A stretch of DNA of 33,771 bases from Actinomadura formosensis NBRC 14204 (GTDB lineage: Bacteria; Actinomycetota; Actinomycetes; Streptosporangiales; Streptosporangiaceae): positions 1 to 33,771 of the forward strand of contig NZ_BCQQ01000080.1 in the NCBI RefSeq assembly GCF_001552155.1, given 5' to 3'. Position numbers and translations under genes: made by a program. This document shows positions 15,828 to 25,900 of this stretch, one piece after another; position 1 is the stretch's first letter, and every line of letters begins with the position of its first letter. The notes beneath the pieces were generated by a model, which did not search any database, had not been told where the DNA came from, and saw only the letters and a list, made by a program, of their open reading frames with translations.

Positions 15828-16919
15828 TCAGCGGTCGGCGCGGGCGCTCGTGGCCGAGCCGCCGAGAACGTCGTCCAGGTCGTAGGCGACCGGAACCTCC
15901 AGCTGCTCGTACGTGCAGGACTCCGGCCTCCGGTCGGGACGCCAGTTCCGGAACCTGGCCGTGTGCCGGAAGCGGTCGCCCTCCATCGCCTCGTAGGCGA
16001 CCTCCACGACCAGCTCCGGACGCAGCGGCACCCAGCTGAGGTTCTTCTTGCCCGTCCAGCGGGAGATGGCGCCGGGCATGCGGTCGACGGTCGCCTCGGT
16101 CTGGTTCGCCCACTCCGCCCACGGGTGGCCGGCGAGATCCTCCATCCGGTAGGGCCGCAGCTCCTCGACCAGCTCTGCGCGGCGCTTCATCGTGAACGAG
16201 GCCGCGACCCCGACGTGCTGGAGCTTGCCCTCGGAGTTGTAGAGCCCGAGCAAGAGCGACCCCACGATGGGCCCGGACTTGTGCCACCGGAAGCCCGCCA
16301 CCACGCAGTCGGCGGTCCGCTCGTGCTTGACCTTGAACAGGACGCGCTTGTCGGGCTCGTAGGGGACGTCGAGCGGCTTGGCGATGACGCCGTCCAGCCC
16401 GGCGCCCTCGAACTCGTCGAACCAGCGCAGCGCCAGCTCGTAGGAGTCGGACGCGGGCGTGACGTGAATCGGCGCCCTCACCCGGGACAGCGTCTCTACG
16501 AGCCGCCGCCGCCGTTCGCCGAGCGGCACCTCCATCAGCGACTCGTCCCCGAGGGCCACCAGGTCGAACGCCACGAACGACGCGGGGGTCTGCTCCGACA
16601 GCAGCTTGATCCGCGACGCGGCCGGGTGGATGCGCTGCTGGAGGGCGTCGAAGTCCAGGCGCGTCCCGTTCGGCAGCACGATCTCGCCGTCGATCACGCA
16701 CCGCTCCGGCAGCTCGCGTTTCACCGCCTCGACCAGCTCGGGGAAGTAGCGGGTGAGCGGTCTCTCGCCGCGGCTGGACAGCTCCACCTCGTCGCCGTCG
16801 CGGAAGACGACGCAGCGGAAGCCGTCCCACTTCGGCTCGTACAGCAGGTCGCCCCGGGGCATGGTCTTGACCGCCTTGGCCAGCATCGGCGGCAGCGGCG
16901 GGCTGATCGGCAGGTCCAT
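15828..16919 (-). CDS. ATP-dependent DNA ligase (LigC type)
   Basis: Seals nicks in DNA using ATP. The 363-residue protein has the nucleotidyl-transferase motif I, EPKWDGFR, with adenylated Lys30. Motif III is FVAFDLVAL, motif IV EGAGLDGVIAKP, and motif V is the RVLFKVKHERTADCVVAGFR segment. The C-terminal OB-fold ends with LRPELVVEVAYEAMEGDRFRHTARFRNWRPD, typical of LigC/LigD ligases. It has no polymerase or nuclease domain. I chose the ATG at 16919 with GGGGGG before it; an upstream extension to 16985 looks non-coding. It may act with the stand-alone polymerase at 7101. Confidence 0.92.
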   Translation of the reverse strand: MDLPISPPLPPMLAKAVKTMPRGDLLYEPKWDGFRCVVFRDGDEVELSSRGERPLTRYFPELVEAVKRELPERCVIDGEIVLPNGTRLDFDALQQRIHPAASRIKLLSEQTPASFVAFDLVALGDESLMEVPLGERRRRLVETLSRVRAPIHVTPASDSYELALRWFDEFEGAGLDGVIAKPLDVPYEPDKRVLFKVKHERTADCVVAGFRWHKSGPIVGSLLLGLYNSEGKLQHVGVAASFTMKRRAELVEELRPYRMEDLAGHPWAEWANQTEATVDRMPGAISRWTGKKNLSWVPLRPELVVEVAYEAMEGDRFRHTARFRNWRPDRRPESCTYEQLEVPVAYDLDDVLGGSATSARADR

Positions 16920-16983
16920 CCCCCCATCCTGCGCCCCGGCACCGACAAAAGAGCGGCCTCCGGGGTCCGATAACGTGCGGGTC

Positions 16984-17682
16984 ATGCGCCGCCTCCTGCC
17001 CGAGCCCGCCGCCGGCGTCGACCCGTACGAGGTCTACGGCGACCGGCCTGGACTGCGGCTGGGCATGGTCATGAGCGTGGACGGTTCCGTCACCGACGCC
17101 GAAGGCTGGACGGACGGCCTCGGAGGCGACGCCGACTTCCGCGTCTTCCGGACCCTGCGCGCGCTGGCCGACGCCATCCTCGTGGGTGCCGGCACGGTCC
17201 GCACAGGGCGCCTGGGACCGGCCCGCCTACGTCCCGACCTGCGCGCGCGCCGCGGCGGACCGCCCGCCCCCATCGTCGTGGTGAGCCGTTCCGCCGACCT
17301 CGACTGGACGCTGCCGCTGTTCACCGAGGCCGAGACACCCACCATCGTGGTGACGTGCCAGAACGGCCGGAAGAACGTCCCAGCCCACATTCAGGTGGTC
17401 GCGGAAGGCGAAGACGACATCGACCTGCCCGCCGCCATCGATACGCTCCGCGGCGGCCTCGGCCGGGAACATCTCCTCTGCGAAGGCGGCCCCACTCTGG
17501 CGGCCGCGCTGATCCGCGCGTCCCTCGTCGACGAACTATGCCTCAACCTCGCCCCGACACTCCTCGGAGGCGCGCACCACACCCGCCTCCTGGACGGCCT
17601 CGACACCGAGGTGCCGCTCGACCCCACCGCCCTCTACATCGACGAGGGCGTGCTGTTCGTCCGCTACCGGCTGCGGGTGTAG
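16984..17682 (+). CDS. RibD C-terminal / dihydrofolate-reductase-like protein (copy A)
   Basis: A 232-residue reductase of the RibD-C family (DHFR-like fold, NADPH-dependent). Typical segments are LRLGMVMSVDGSVTD near the N-terminus, DAILVGAGTVRTGRLGPARL in the middle, and the GREHLLCEGGPTLAAALI and LVDELCLNLAPTLLGG stretches. There is no deaminase domain, so it is not a complete RibD; the substrate is unknown. A TAACGT box ends 7 bases before the ATG and no SD is seen, which fits a leaderless mRNA. It overlaps the convergent paralogue by 19 bases. Confidence 0.88.
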   Translation: MRRLLPEPAAGVDPYEVYGDRPGLRLGMVMSVDGSVTDAEGWTDGLGGDADFRVFRTLRALADAILVGAGTVRTGRLGPARLRPDLRARRGGPPAPIVVVSRSADLDWTLPLFTEAETPTIVVTCQNGRKNVPAHIQVVAEGEDDIDLPAAIDTLRGGLGREHLLCEGGPTLAAALIRASLVDELCLNLAPTLLGGAHHTRLLDGLDTEVPLDPTALYIDEGVLFVRYRLRV

Positions 17683-18383
17683 CGCAGGAAGAGGAGATCC
17701 TCGTCCTGCAGGGCGTGAGCGAGCGTCATCTCCGGCGGGACGGGCACCGGCGGCCCGTTCAGGATCCGCGCGGGGTGCCCGCCGAGCAGTATCGGGCTCA
17801 GCGTCAGGCACAGTTCGTCCAGCAGCCCGGCCGCCACCACCTGTGCGAGGACACCCGGACCGCCCTCGCACAGCAGGCGCCGGTGGCCGCGGGCGGCGAG
17901 TTCCCGCACCGCGGCCGGGAAGTCGAGCGAGTCGCGCCCGGCGATGATGACGTCGGCGCGCTCCCGTGCGGCCTTCAGCCGCACCGGGTCGGCGGTCGCG
18001 GTCGCCAGCACGATCGTCGGCACCCGCGCCTCGGTGAAGATCGGCGCGTCGAAGTCCAGGTCGAGGGTCCGGGACGCGATCGCGATCGGCGGTACGGGCG
18101 GCCTGCCGTCCCGGACGCCGTCCCAGCCCTCGCTGGGCCTGACCGGCCCGTACCCCTCGGCCCGCACCGTCCCGGCCCCGACGATGACCACGTCGGCGAG
18201 CCCGCGCAGCAGCAGGAACAGATGCCGGTCGGCGGCGTTGCCGAGACCGCCGCTGCGCCCGTCGCGCTGCGCGGCCCCGTCCAGGCTGGCGACCATGTTG
18301 GCCCGCATCCAGGTGGTGTCGGCCGGATAGGCGTACCGCTCGGCGAGATCGACCTCGCCGGGCTCCGGAGAGAGAGTCCGCAT
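17664..18383 (-). CDS. RibD C-terminal / dihydrofolate-reductase-like protein (copy B)
   Basis: A 239-residue member of the same family as its convergent neighbour: WMRANMVASLDGAAQRDGRS, ADVVIVGAGTVRAEGYGPVR, HRRLLCEGGPGVLAQVV, LLDELCLTLSPILLGG. The two share the order of motifs but differ a great deal in between, so the duplication is old. There is no deaminase domain and the substrate is unknown. The ATG at 18383 has GAGAGATCT before it. The 146 bases upstream to the next gene contain a locally AT-rich patch (about 18420-18450) that may hold promoters; I could not define one. Confidence 0.88.
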   Translation of the reverse strand: MRTLSPEPGEVDLAERYAYPADTTWMRANMVASLDGAAQRDGRSGGLGNAADRHLFLLLRGLADVVIVGAGTVRAEGYGPVRPSEGWDGVRDGRPPVPPIAIASRTLDLDFDAPIFTEARVPTIVLATATADPVRLKAARERADVIIAGRDSLDFPAAVRELAARGHRRLLCEGGPGVLAQVVAAGLLDELCLTLSPILLGGHPARILNGPPVPVPPEMTLAHALQDEDLLFLRYTRSR

Positions 18384-18529
18384 AGATCTCTCAAGCTACT
18401 GCACGCCGCGCCGCCCCCCTCCGATAACGGTACGTACACAAATCTGTGCGAATCCGTCATGGCGGGAGTGTCTGGGGGTGACACTTGCCCCCCGGGACCG
18501 GGATGAGAATCTCACAGAAGGGAGCGGGG

Positions 18530-18931
18530 GTGGAGTTCGCGGCATTGGGCGCGTGGATTCTGGCCGCCGTCGCGGGCGGCCCTCTGCTGGTCGTCTGGAT
18601 GCGGGACGGCGGACGCTCCACGAAGGTGACGCGGTTCCCCGTCCTGGTCGTGGTGGCGCATCCGCTCGCGGCCCTCGGCGGCCTCGCCGTCTGGGTGGCC
18701 TACCTGCTCACCCGGAACCCCGGCTACGCGTGGGTCGCGTTCGCCGCCCTGCTGGTCGTCATCCTGCAGGGCTTCGTGCTGTTCACCCGCTGGCTCGTCG
18801 GCCACGGCGGCCGCCACGCCCGCGGCGCCGGGCAGACCTTCCCCGGCACCGCCGTCGCCGTTCACGGCGCGGTGGCGGTGACCACGATCGTCCTGGTCTT
18901 CCTGACCGCGATCGAGGTGACCCGCGCCTAG
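18530..18931 (+). CDS. Predicted four-helix membrane protein
   Basis: Not assigned to a family. The 133-residue protein has four hydrophobic segments, at about residues 2-25 (GAWILAAVAGGPLLVVW), 35-62, 66-90 and 112-131 (AVTTIVLVFLTAIEV). A His/Gly/Arg-rich loop (GHGGRHARGAG) lies before the last helix. I chose the GTG at 18530 (VEFAALGAW), which has GGGAG 5 bases before it; ATG codons at 18485 and 18503 in the same frame would add 9-15 hydrophilic residues. It converges on glgX with a 7-base gap. Confidence 0.7.
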   Translation: MEFAALGAWILAAVAGGPLLVVWMRDGGRSTKVTRFPVLVVVAHPLAALGGLAVWVAYLLTRNPGYAWVAFAALLVVILQGFVLFTRWLVGHGGRHARGAGQTFPGTAVAVHGAVAVTTIVLVFLTAIEVTRA

Positions 18932-18938
18932 GCGGCCG

Positions 18939-21032
<2,094 letters not shown>

Positions 21033-21119
21033 GCTCTTCCTTCCCGGCCGGTTCGTCCTGGCCCGTTGATTGTGGCGTACCCGCTCACCGCTCGCGCGCC
21101 ACGACCCGCCCGCAGAGTG

Positions 21120-21701
21120 TCACGCGGGCGGCGCCGGCGGCAGCCGCCAGACGATCTCGTCACCGCTGGTCTGCGCGGTGGCGCGCATGCCGATCCCGGC
21201 CGCGACGGCGGCGGACGCGCGGTTGCCCGGATGGATGGTCGCGACGATGCTCTCCACGCCGTGCGCGCGAAGCCAGTCCAGCAGGGCGCGGCCGGCCTCG
21301 GTGGCGAAGCCGAACCCCTGGTAGGGCATGCCGATGACCCAGGTGAGCGACGCGATCCGCCGCGGCGGGCCCGGCGTGACCGTCGACCCGGCGGACACGG
21401 GGGCCACGGTGAAGCCCGGCGCCGCGGGTGCGACCGTCGCCCGCATGTAGCCGATGGCCTGCCCGTCCCGGACGCGGCGGACGATCCAGTTCAGCCAGGA
21501 CTCCTGGTGGAACGGCGCCGGGCCCGCGACCAGATGCGCGTAGCGGGCGCGCAACTCGTCCAGGGTGGGGGGCTCTCCGCCGATGTAGCGGTACAGGCGC
21601 GGATCGTCCAGGACGGGGGCCATCTCGTCCGCGTGGTGGACCGCCAGCGGCTCCAGGACGAGACGCTGGGTGCGGATGGTCTCGGCGATCGGCCCGTACA
21701 C
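21120..21701 (-). CDS. GNAT-family N-acetyltransferase (RimJ/RimL type)
   Basis: A 193-residue acyl-CoA N-acetyltransferase. It opens with IRTQRLVLEPLAVHHADEM, the RimJ/RimL-like beginning, and has the acetyl-CoA loop region in WVIGMPYQGFGFATEAGRAL (about 122-141), followed by the VATIHPGNRASAAVAAGIGM segment typical of the fold. The substrate cannot be read from the sequence. A Pro/Gly/Thr-rich insertion (about 90-113) interrupts the middle. It lies 27 bases downstream of the DUF4262 gene, probably in one transcript. Confidence 0.88.
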   Translation of the reverse strand: MYGPIAETIRTQRLVLEPLAVHHADEMAPVLDDPRLYRYIGGEPPTLDELRARYAHLVAGPAPFHQESWLNWIVRRVRDGQAIGYMRATVAPAAPGFTVAPVSAGSTVTPGPPRRIASLTWVIGMPYQGFGFATEAGRALLDWLRAHGVESIVATIHPGNRASAAVAAGIGMRATAQTSGDEIVWRLPPAPPA

Positions 21702-21728
21702 CCGCCGATCGTAAGCCCGCCCGGCGGG

Positions 21729-22301
21729 TCAGGGCCGCGTGGTGCCGCGTGCGGTGAGCCGGCGCGTCCAGACGCCCTCCGAGTGCTGCTTCGGGTCGAG
21801 CCACAGCCACGGCTGGGTGCGCCGGAACGGCAGGTCGGTGCCGGGCTGCCAGGGGAACAGGCCCTCCCGGTTGGGCCAGACGACCTGCAGGATCGGCGGC
21901 GTGGGACACCGGTAGAACGCGAGGACGCCGGCGAACAGCCCGTCGTGCCAGCGCGGGTCGGCTTCCCGGAACGCGGCCTGCTGCCCGCGGACGACGCCGT
22001 CGCGGCGTTCGCCGTCCGCCGGGCCGTTCCCCTCGGCGGTCTGCCGGCCGAGCCTGTTGAGGACCTCTTCGGTCTCGTACACATCGCCGCCGAACAGCGC
22101 CAGTTCGGGCGCCCGGTGGCTGTGCCAGAGGCCGATCGTGTACGCCCAGCCGGGCCCGTCCTCGTCCGGCTGCACGAGGACGACGCTCCACCCGTACTGG
22201 GTGACGTGCACGATGGTGCGGAGCTGGAAGTTGTCCAGACGGTCGCGGTCGCCGTGGCCACGACAGATCACGCAGGTGCACGGGGGGCGGTCGCCGGACA
22301 T
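21729..22301 (-). CDS. DUF4262 domain protein
   Basis: A 190-residue cytoplasmic protein of the DUF4262 family, function unknown. The family core is visible as GWSVVLVQPDEDGPGWAYT followed by IGLWHSHRAPELALFG, and the C-terminal FRRTQPWLWLDPKQHSE. The N-terminus carries a CTCVICRGH cluster (three Cys and one His within nine residues) that could bind metal. A GAGGG lies just before the ATG, closer than usual. Confidence 0.8.
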   Translation of the reverse strand: MSGDRPPCTCVICRGHGDRDRLDNFQLRTIVHVTQYGWSVVLVQPDEDGPGWAYTIGLWHSHRAPELALFGGDVYETEEVLNRLGRQTAEGNGPADGERRDGVVRGQQAAFREADPRWHDGLFAGVLAFYRCPTPPILQVVWPNREGLFPWQPGTDLPFRRTQPWLWLDPKQHSEGVWTRRLTARGTTRP

Positions 22302-22353
22302 GACCCTCAGTTTACGATCAATCGACCCTCGGCGAGCGCCGTCCCTCTCCGGA

Positions 22354-23214
22354 TCACCAGAAGACGCCGGTGTCCCGGGGCCGTGTCTCGGGGGTGCCGC
22401 CGGTCGCCGGGCCCGTGAGCCCCCGGACCAGGACCGCCGCCAGCAGCATCCCGGCGGGCAGGCCGAGCGGGACGGCCACCAGCGGCGCGACGGCCGCGAC
22501 CTCCAGCGCCGTCCCGTGCAGGAGGCCCGCGACGCCGAGGTTGGCGCCCTGCCGGCCCGCCGGGAGGACGACCGCGAGGAGCGCGGTGACGACCGCGAGC
22601 CCGGCCGCCGGAAGGGCCAGGACGCGGCGCCGCGCGAAGAACCCGAGTGCGACCCCGAGGGCGCCGAGCACGGGCAGCGCCATCGCCCCGCACCAGCGGA
22701 CCGGCCGCGGTCTCATCTCGACCGCCACGACCGGCGCCGGGGCACCCTCGCGCAGCCGCCAGCCCCGCGGCCCGGACGGCTCTCCGCCCGCCCGAACCGT
22801 GGCCGGGACCGGTGGGACGCTCAGCTTCATGGCGGTGTTCTGGAAGCCCCGCGCGGTGAGGCGCCGCAGCGCGCCGGACATGTCGATCCGCAGTGACACT
22901 TTTCGGCCTGTCCGATAGACGTGTTCCATCTCCGCCCGAGCGAACGGGACGCCGCGCGCCTTTCTCATTCGAATACGGATATTTGTGGCACCGGGGAACA
23001 TTTCTCGGGCGATGTCTCCGGCGAGGGCCCGTACTTCGGCGTCCGACCCGAGCCGGCCCACCGCGTACAGATCGACGTGGGCGCCTCCGTCGTGGAGGAC
23101 GGCGACCTCGATCCGGGCCCGCTGTTCCCGAACCGGCGTTCCGCCGCCGCAGCCGGCGAGCACGGCGAGCGCGATCAGTGTCACCGCGCCCGCGGCAAGC
23201 CGCCCAAAACACAC
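22354..23214 (-). CDS. Predicted lipoprotein with C-terminal membrane helices, unrecognised
   Basis: I do not recognise the family. The 286-residue protein starts with GTG (GAGG 5 bases upstream), has a signal segment (RLAAGAVTLIALAVL) and a lipobox ending at Cys22 (LAGC). Residues about 35-170 form a soluble, mixed alpha/beta-looking domain with VDLYAVGRL and RKVSLRIDMSGALRRL. Then come about three membrane helices, at roughly 176-195, 200-220 and 233-263, before a short polar tail. It is divergent from the methyltransferase pair and upstream of DUF4262 on the same strand. The function is open. Confidence 0.7.
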   Translation of the reverse strand: MCFGRLAAGAVTLIALAVLAGCGGGTPVREQRARIEVAVLHDGGAHVDLYAVGRLGSDAEVRALAGDIAREMFPGATNIRIRMRKARGVPFARAEMEHVYRTGRKVSLRIDMSGALRRLTARGFQNTAMKLSVPPVPATVRAGGEPSGPRGWRLREGAPAPVVAVEMRPRPVRWCGAMALPVLGALGVALGFFARRRVLALPAAGLAVVTALLAVVLPAGRQGANLGVAGLLHGTALEVAAVAPLVAVPLGLPAGMLLAAVLVRGLTGPATGGTPETRPRDTGVFW

Positions 23215-23306
23215 TCCGGCCTCACTTCATCGGTCATTGTTCTCAGCGCCAGAAGAATGGTTTATTTTATGCGCGACCACCGATGGAGCACCGCAGGGAG
23301 AGGCCC

Positions 23307-24101
23307 ATGGCTGACGAGCCGGCCGACGTCATCGACACGTCCGTTCCGCACTCCGCCCGGATATGGAACTACTGGCTCGGCGGCAAGGACAACTACCCCG
23401 TCGACCGCGAGGCCGGTGACCAGTATGTCAGCGTCTATCCGGGGATCATCGACATCGCGCGGACCGGCCGGCACTTCCTGGCCCGCGCCGTCCGGTACCT
23501 GGCCGGGGAGGTGGGCGTCCGCCAGTTCCTCGACGTCGGCACCGGGCTGCCCACCGTCGACAACACCCACGAGGTGGCACAGCGCGTCGCGCCCGAAACA
23601 CGCATCGTGTACGTCGACAACGACCCGCTCGTCCTCTCCCACGCGCACGCCCTTCTCACGAGCCGCCCCGAGGGCGAGACCAGCTACATCGAGGCGGACA
23701 TGCGGGACCCCGAGCGGATTCTCCGGATCGCCCGCGACAGGCTCGACCTCGACCGGCCGGTCGCCCTGATGCTGATGGGCGTCCTCGGGCACATCGACTC
23801 CTACGACGAGATCCTGCACATCATCAGGACGCTGATGGGGGGCCTGCCGTCCGGCAGCCACCTCGTGCTCTACGACGACACCGATGCCGACGAGGCCCAC
23901 AACAAGGCGCAGCAGGGGTACGACGACACCGGCGCCGTCCCGTACCGGCTGCGCCGCCCGGAGCAGATCATCGGCTACTTTGACGGCTTCGAACTGGTCG
24001 AGCCCGGCGTGGTGGCATGCGAGAAGTGGCGTCCCGAGCCGAGCCCGTTCGGCGAGACGCCCCGCACCTCCACCCTCTGCGGGGTCGCCCGCAAGCCCTG
24101 A
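23307..24101 (+). CDS. DUF574 SAM-dependent methyltransferase (copy 1)
   Basis: A 264-residue member of the actinobacterial DUF574 / Methyltransf_19 group. The family N-terminal signature ARIWNYWLGGKDNYPVDREA is at 18-37, SAM-binding motif I (FLDVGTGLPT) at about 74-83, and the acidic end of strand 2 (VYVDNDPLVL) at 101-110. The target is not known. The ATG is preceded by GGGAGAGG. A possible promoter, TTGTTC (23237-23242) with TTTATT 18 bases later, lies in the AT-rich 92-base divergent gap. A close paralogue follows 67 bases downstream. Confidence 0.93.
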   Translation: MADEPADVIDTSVPHSARIWNYWLGGKDNYPVDREAGDQYVSVYPGIIDIARTGRHFLARAVRYLAGEVGVRQFLDVGTGLPTVDNTHEVAQRVAPETRIVYVDNDPLVLSHAHALLTSRPEGETSYIEADMRDPERILRIARDRLDLDRPVALMLMGVLGHIDSYDEILHIIRTLMGGLPSGSHLVLYDDTDADEAHNKAQQGYDDTGAVPYRLRRPEQIIGYFDGFELVEPGVVACEKWRPEPSPFGETPRTSTLCGVARKP

Positions 24102-24168
24102 CCGTGCCGCGCCCGCCGCACGCCCGCCCTCCTCAAGCAGTTCGCACGCCGTGACCGAAAGGGACCCC

Positions 24169-24957
24169 ATGGCCGATTCCGTCGACCCCGCCGCCATCGA
24201 TTCCGAGGTTCCGCACGCCGCGCGGATCTGGAACTACTGGATGGGCGGCAAGGACAACTATGCGTCCGACCGTGCCGCCGGCGACGCGGTGGCCGAGGTG
24301 TATCCGCAGATCGTGACCATGGCGCGGCTGTCCCGCCGGTTCCTGGTCCGCGCGGTGGGCCACCTGGCGGGCGAGTGCGGCATCCGCCAGTTCATCGACA
24401 TCGGGACCGGGCTCCCCACGATGCAGAACACCCACGAGGTCGCGCAGAGCATCGCGCCCGAGTCGCGGATCGTGTACGTCGACAACGACCCCCTCGTCCT
24501 CGTGCACGCCCGTGCCCTGATGGGCAGCGTCACCGGCGAGGGGGCCACCACGTACGTCCACGCCGACTACCACGACCCCGACCGCATCCTCGACGGCGCC
24601 CGCGAGATGCTCGACTTCGGCAAGCCCGTGGCGGTCATGTTCATGGGCGTGCTCGGATACGAGCCCGACCTGGCCGTGGTCCGCGGCATCGTCGGGCGGG
24701 TGATGGACGCGACGCCGTCCGGCAGCCACCTCGTGCTGTGGGACGGCACCGACACCGGCGCCGAGGTCGTCGAGGGCGCGGAGAAGCTCGTGGAGAGCGG
24801 CGGCGTCCCGTACGTCCTGCGCGGCCCCGAGCAGCTCGCCCGCTGCTTCGAGGGCCTGGAGATGGTCGAGCCGGGCCTCGTCCCGATCAGCGAGTGGCGT
24901 CCCGACACCGCTCCGGTCCCCATCGACGCCTACGGCGCCGTGGCCCGCAAACCCTGA
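24169..24957 (+). CDS. DUF574 SAM-dependent methyltransferase (copy 2)
   Basis: A 262-residue tandem paralogue of the preceding gene. It keeps ARIWNYWMGGKDNYASDRAA, FIDIGTGLPTMQNTHEVAQS and VYVDNDPLVLVHARAL, and both proteins end in VARKP. The ATG at 24169 is preceded by AAAGGGA; a GTG in frame at 24151 is possible but less well placed. The similarity through the whole length indicates local duplication followed by clear divergence in the C-terminal third. The 95 bases to the next gene show no clear element. Confidence 0.93.
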   Translation: MADSVDPAAIDSEVPHAARIWNYWMGGKDNYASDRAAGDAVAEVYPQIVTMARLSRRFLVRAVGHLAGECGIRQFIDIGTGLPTMQNTHEVAQSIAPESRIVYVDNDPLVLVHARALMGSVTGEGATTYVHADYHDPDRILDGAREMLDFGKPVAVMFMGVLGYEPDLAVVRGIVGRVMDATPSGSHLVLWDGTDTGAEVVEGAEKLVESGGVPYVLRGPEQLARCFEGLEMVEPGLVPISEWRPDTAPVPIDAYGAVARKP

Positions 24958-25052
24958 CCCCCGATCTGGCATCATCGAGGTGCCCTCGCCAGGCGGCGCC
25001 CTCGGCGAAGAGGTGTCCTCGGTAACGCCGGATCGTTTCGGGAAGGGCCCGT

Positions 25053-25832
25053 ATGCCACGTCGTCCGGGGTTCGCGGCCGAGCGGCGGCAGCGGCTGCTG
25101 GAGATGGTCCGCGCGACCGGCGCGGTCTCCCTGCGCGACCTCGCGTCCTCGCTGGAGGCGTCCGAGGCGACGGTGCGCCGCGACATCCGGGCCCTGGAGG
25201 CGGAGGGGCTGCTCGACCGCCGGCACGGCGGCGCGATGGCGCCGGGCGGGCTGTCCCGGGAGCCGACCTACCGGCAGAAGGCCGGCGTCGCGGCCGCGGA
25301 GAAGGCGGCGATCGCGCGGCTCGCGGCGGACCTGGTCGACGAGGGCGACGCCATCGTGATCGGCGCGGGGACGACCACCCGGGAGCTGGCCCGGGAACTG
25401 GCCGGCTTCGGCGCGCTCACCGTCGTCACCAACTCGCTGCTCGTCGCCCAGGTGCTCGCCGAGGCGCGCGGCGTCGAGGTGGTGATGACGGGCGGCTCGC
25501 TGCGCGGCGCGATTCATGCCCTGGTCGGCGGGGCCGCCGAGCAGATGCTGGCCGGCCTGCGGGTCCGCCGGGCCTTCATCTCCGGGAACGGCCTCACCGC
25601 GGAGCGCGGCCTGTCCACGCCGAACATGCTGGTCGCAGGCGTCGACCGCGCGCTGGCGCAGGCCGCCCGGGAGGTGGTCGCGCTCGTGGACCACACGAAG
25701 GTGGGCGTGGACACGATGTTCCAGACGGTCCCCGCCGACGAGATCTCCTACCTGGTGACGGACGCGGGGGCGCCGGAGACGGAACTGGCCGGGCTGGCGA
25801 GCGCGGGGGTCGAGGTCCGGGTCGCTACCTGA
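25053..25832 (+). CDS. DeoR-family transcriptional regulator
   Basis: A 259-residue sugar-responsive repressor of the DeoR/GlpR type. The N-terminal helix-turn-helix includes RRQRLLEMVRATGAVSLRDL and the recognition segment EASEATVRRDIRALEAEGL (about 32-50), with the HGG wing. The C-terminal DeoRC sensor domain shows GDAIVIGAGTTTRELA, LTVVTNSLLVAQVL and VVALVDHTKVGVDTM, where a sugar phosphate usually binds. The ATG has GGGAAGGG before it. galT follows 68 bases downstream, with an inverted repeat in the gap, so galactose-related control is likely but inferred. Confidence 0.93.
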   Translation: MPRRPGFAAERRQRLLEMVRATGAVSLRDLASSLEASEATVRRDIRALEAEGLLDRRHGGAMAPGGLSREPTYRQKAGVAAAEKAAIARLAADLVDEGDAIVIGAGTTTRELARELAGFGALTVVTNSLLVAQVLAEARGVEVVMTGGSLRGAIHALVGGAAEQMLAGLRVRRAFISGNGLTAERGLSTPNMLVAGVDRALAQAAREVVALVDHTKVGVDTMFQTVPADEISYLVTDAGAPETELAGLASAGVEVRVAT

Positions 25833-25839
25833 GAGAAGC

Positions 25840-25896
25840 GATCAAGTTCTGTCATCGACGAACATCACATCTGATTGTTATTGACAGAAACTGATC
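25840..25896. promoter_or_regulatory. Inverted repeat, candidate DeoR operator before galT
   Basis: GATCAAGTTCTGTCA (25840-25854) and TGACAGAAACTGATC (25882-25896) match as inverted copies at 13 of 15 positions, with centres 42 bases (four helical turns) apart. The AT-rich spacer also holds a possible promoter, TTGTTA (25875-25880) with GATAGT (25897-25902) 16 bases later. The site begins 7 bases after the deoR stop. Confidence 0.6.
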
Positions 25897-25900
25897 GATA

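Noticed and set aside
23884..24168. Upstream extension of the second methyltransferase into the first gene.
   Set aside because: The extra frame is out of phase with the first gene and Arg/Ser/Pro-rich; the ATG at 24169 has an SD and the family N-terminus.
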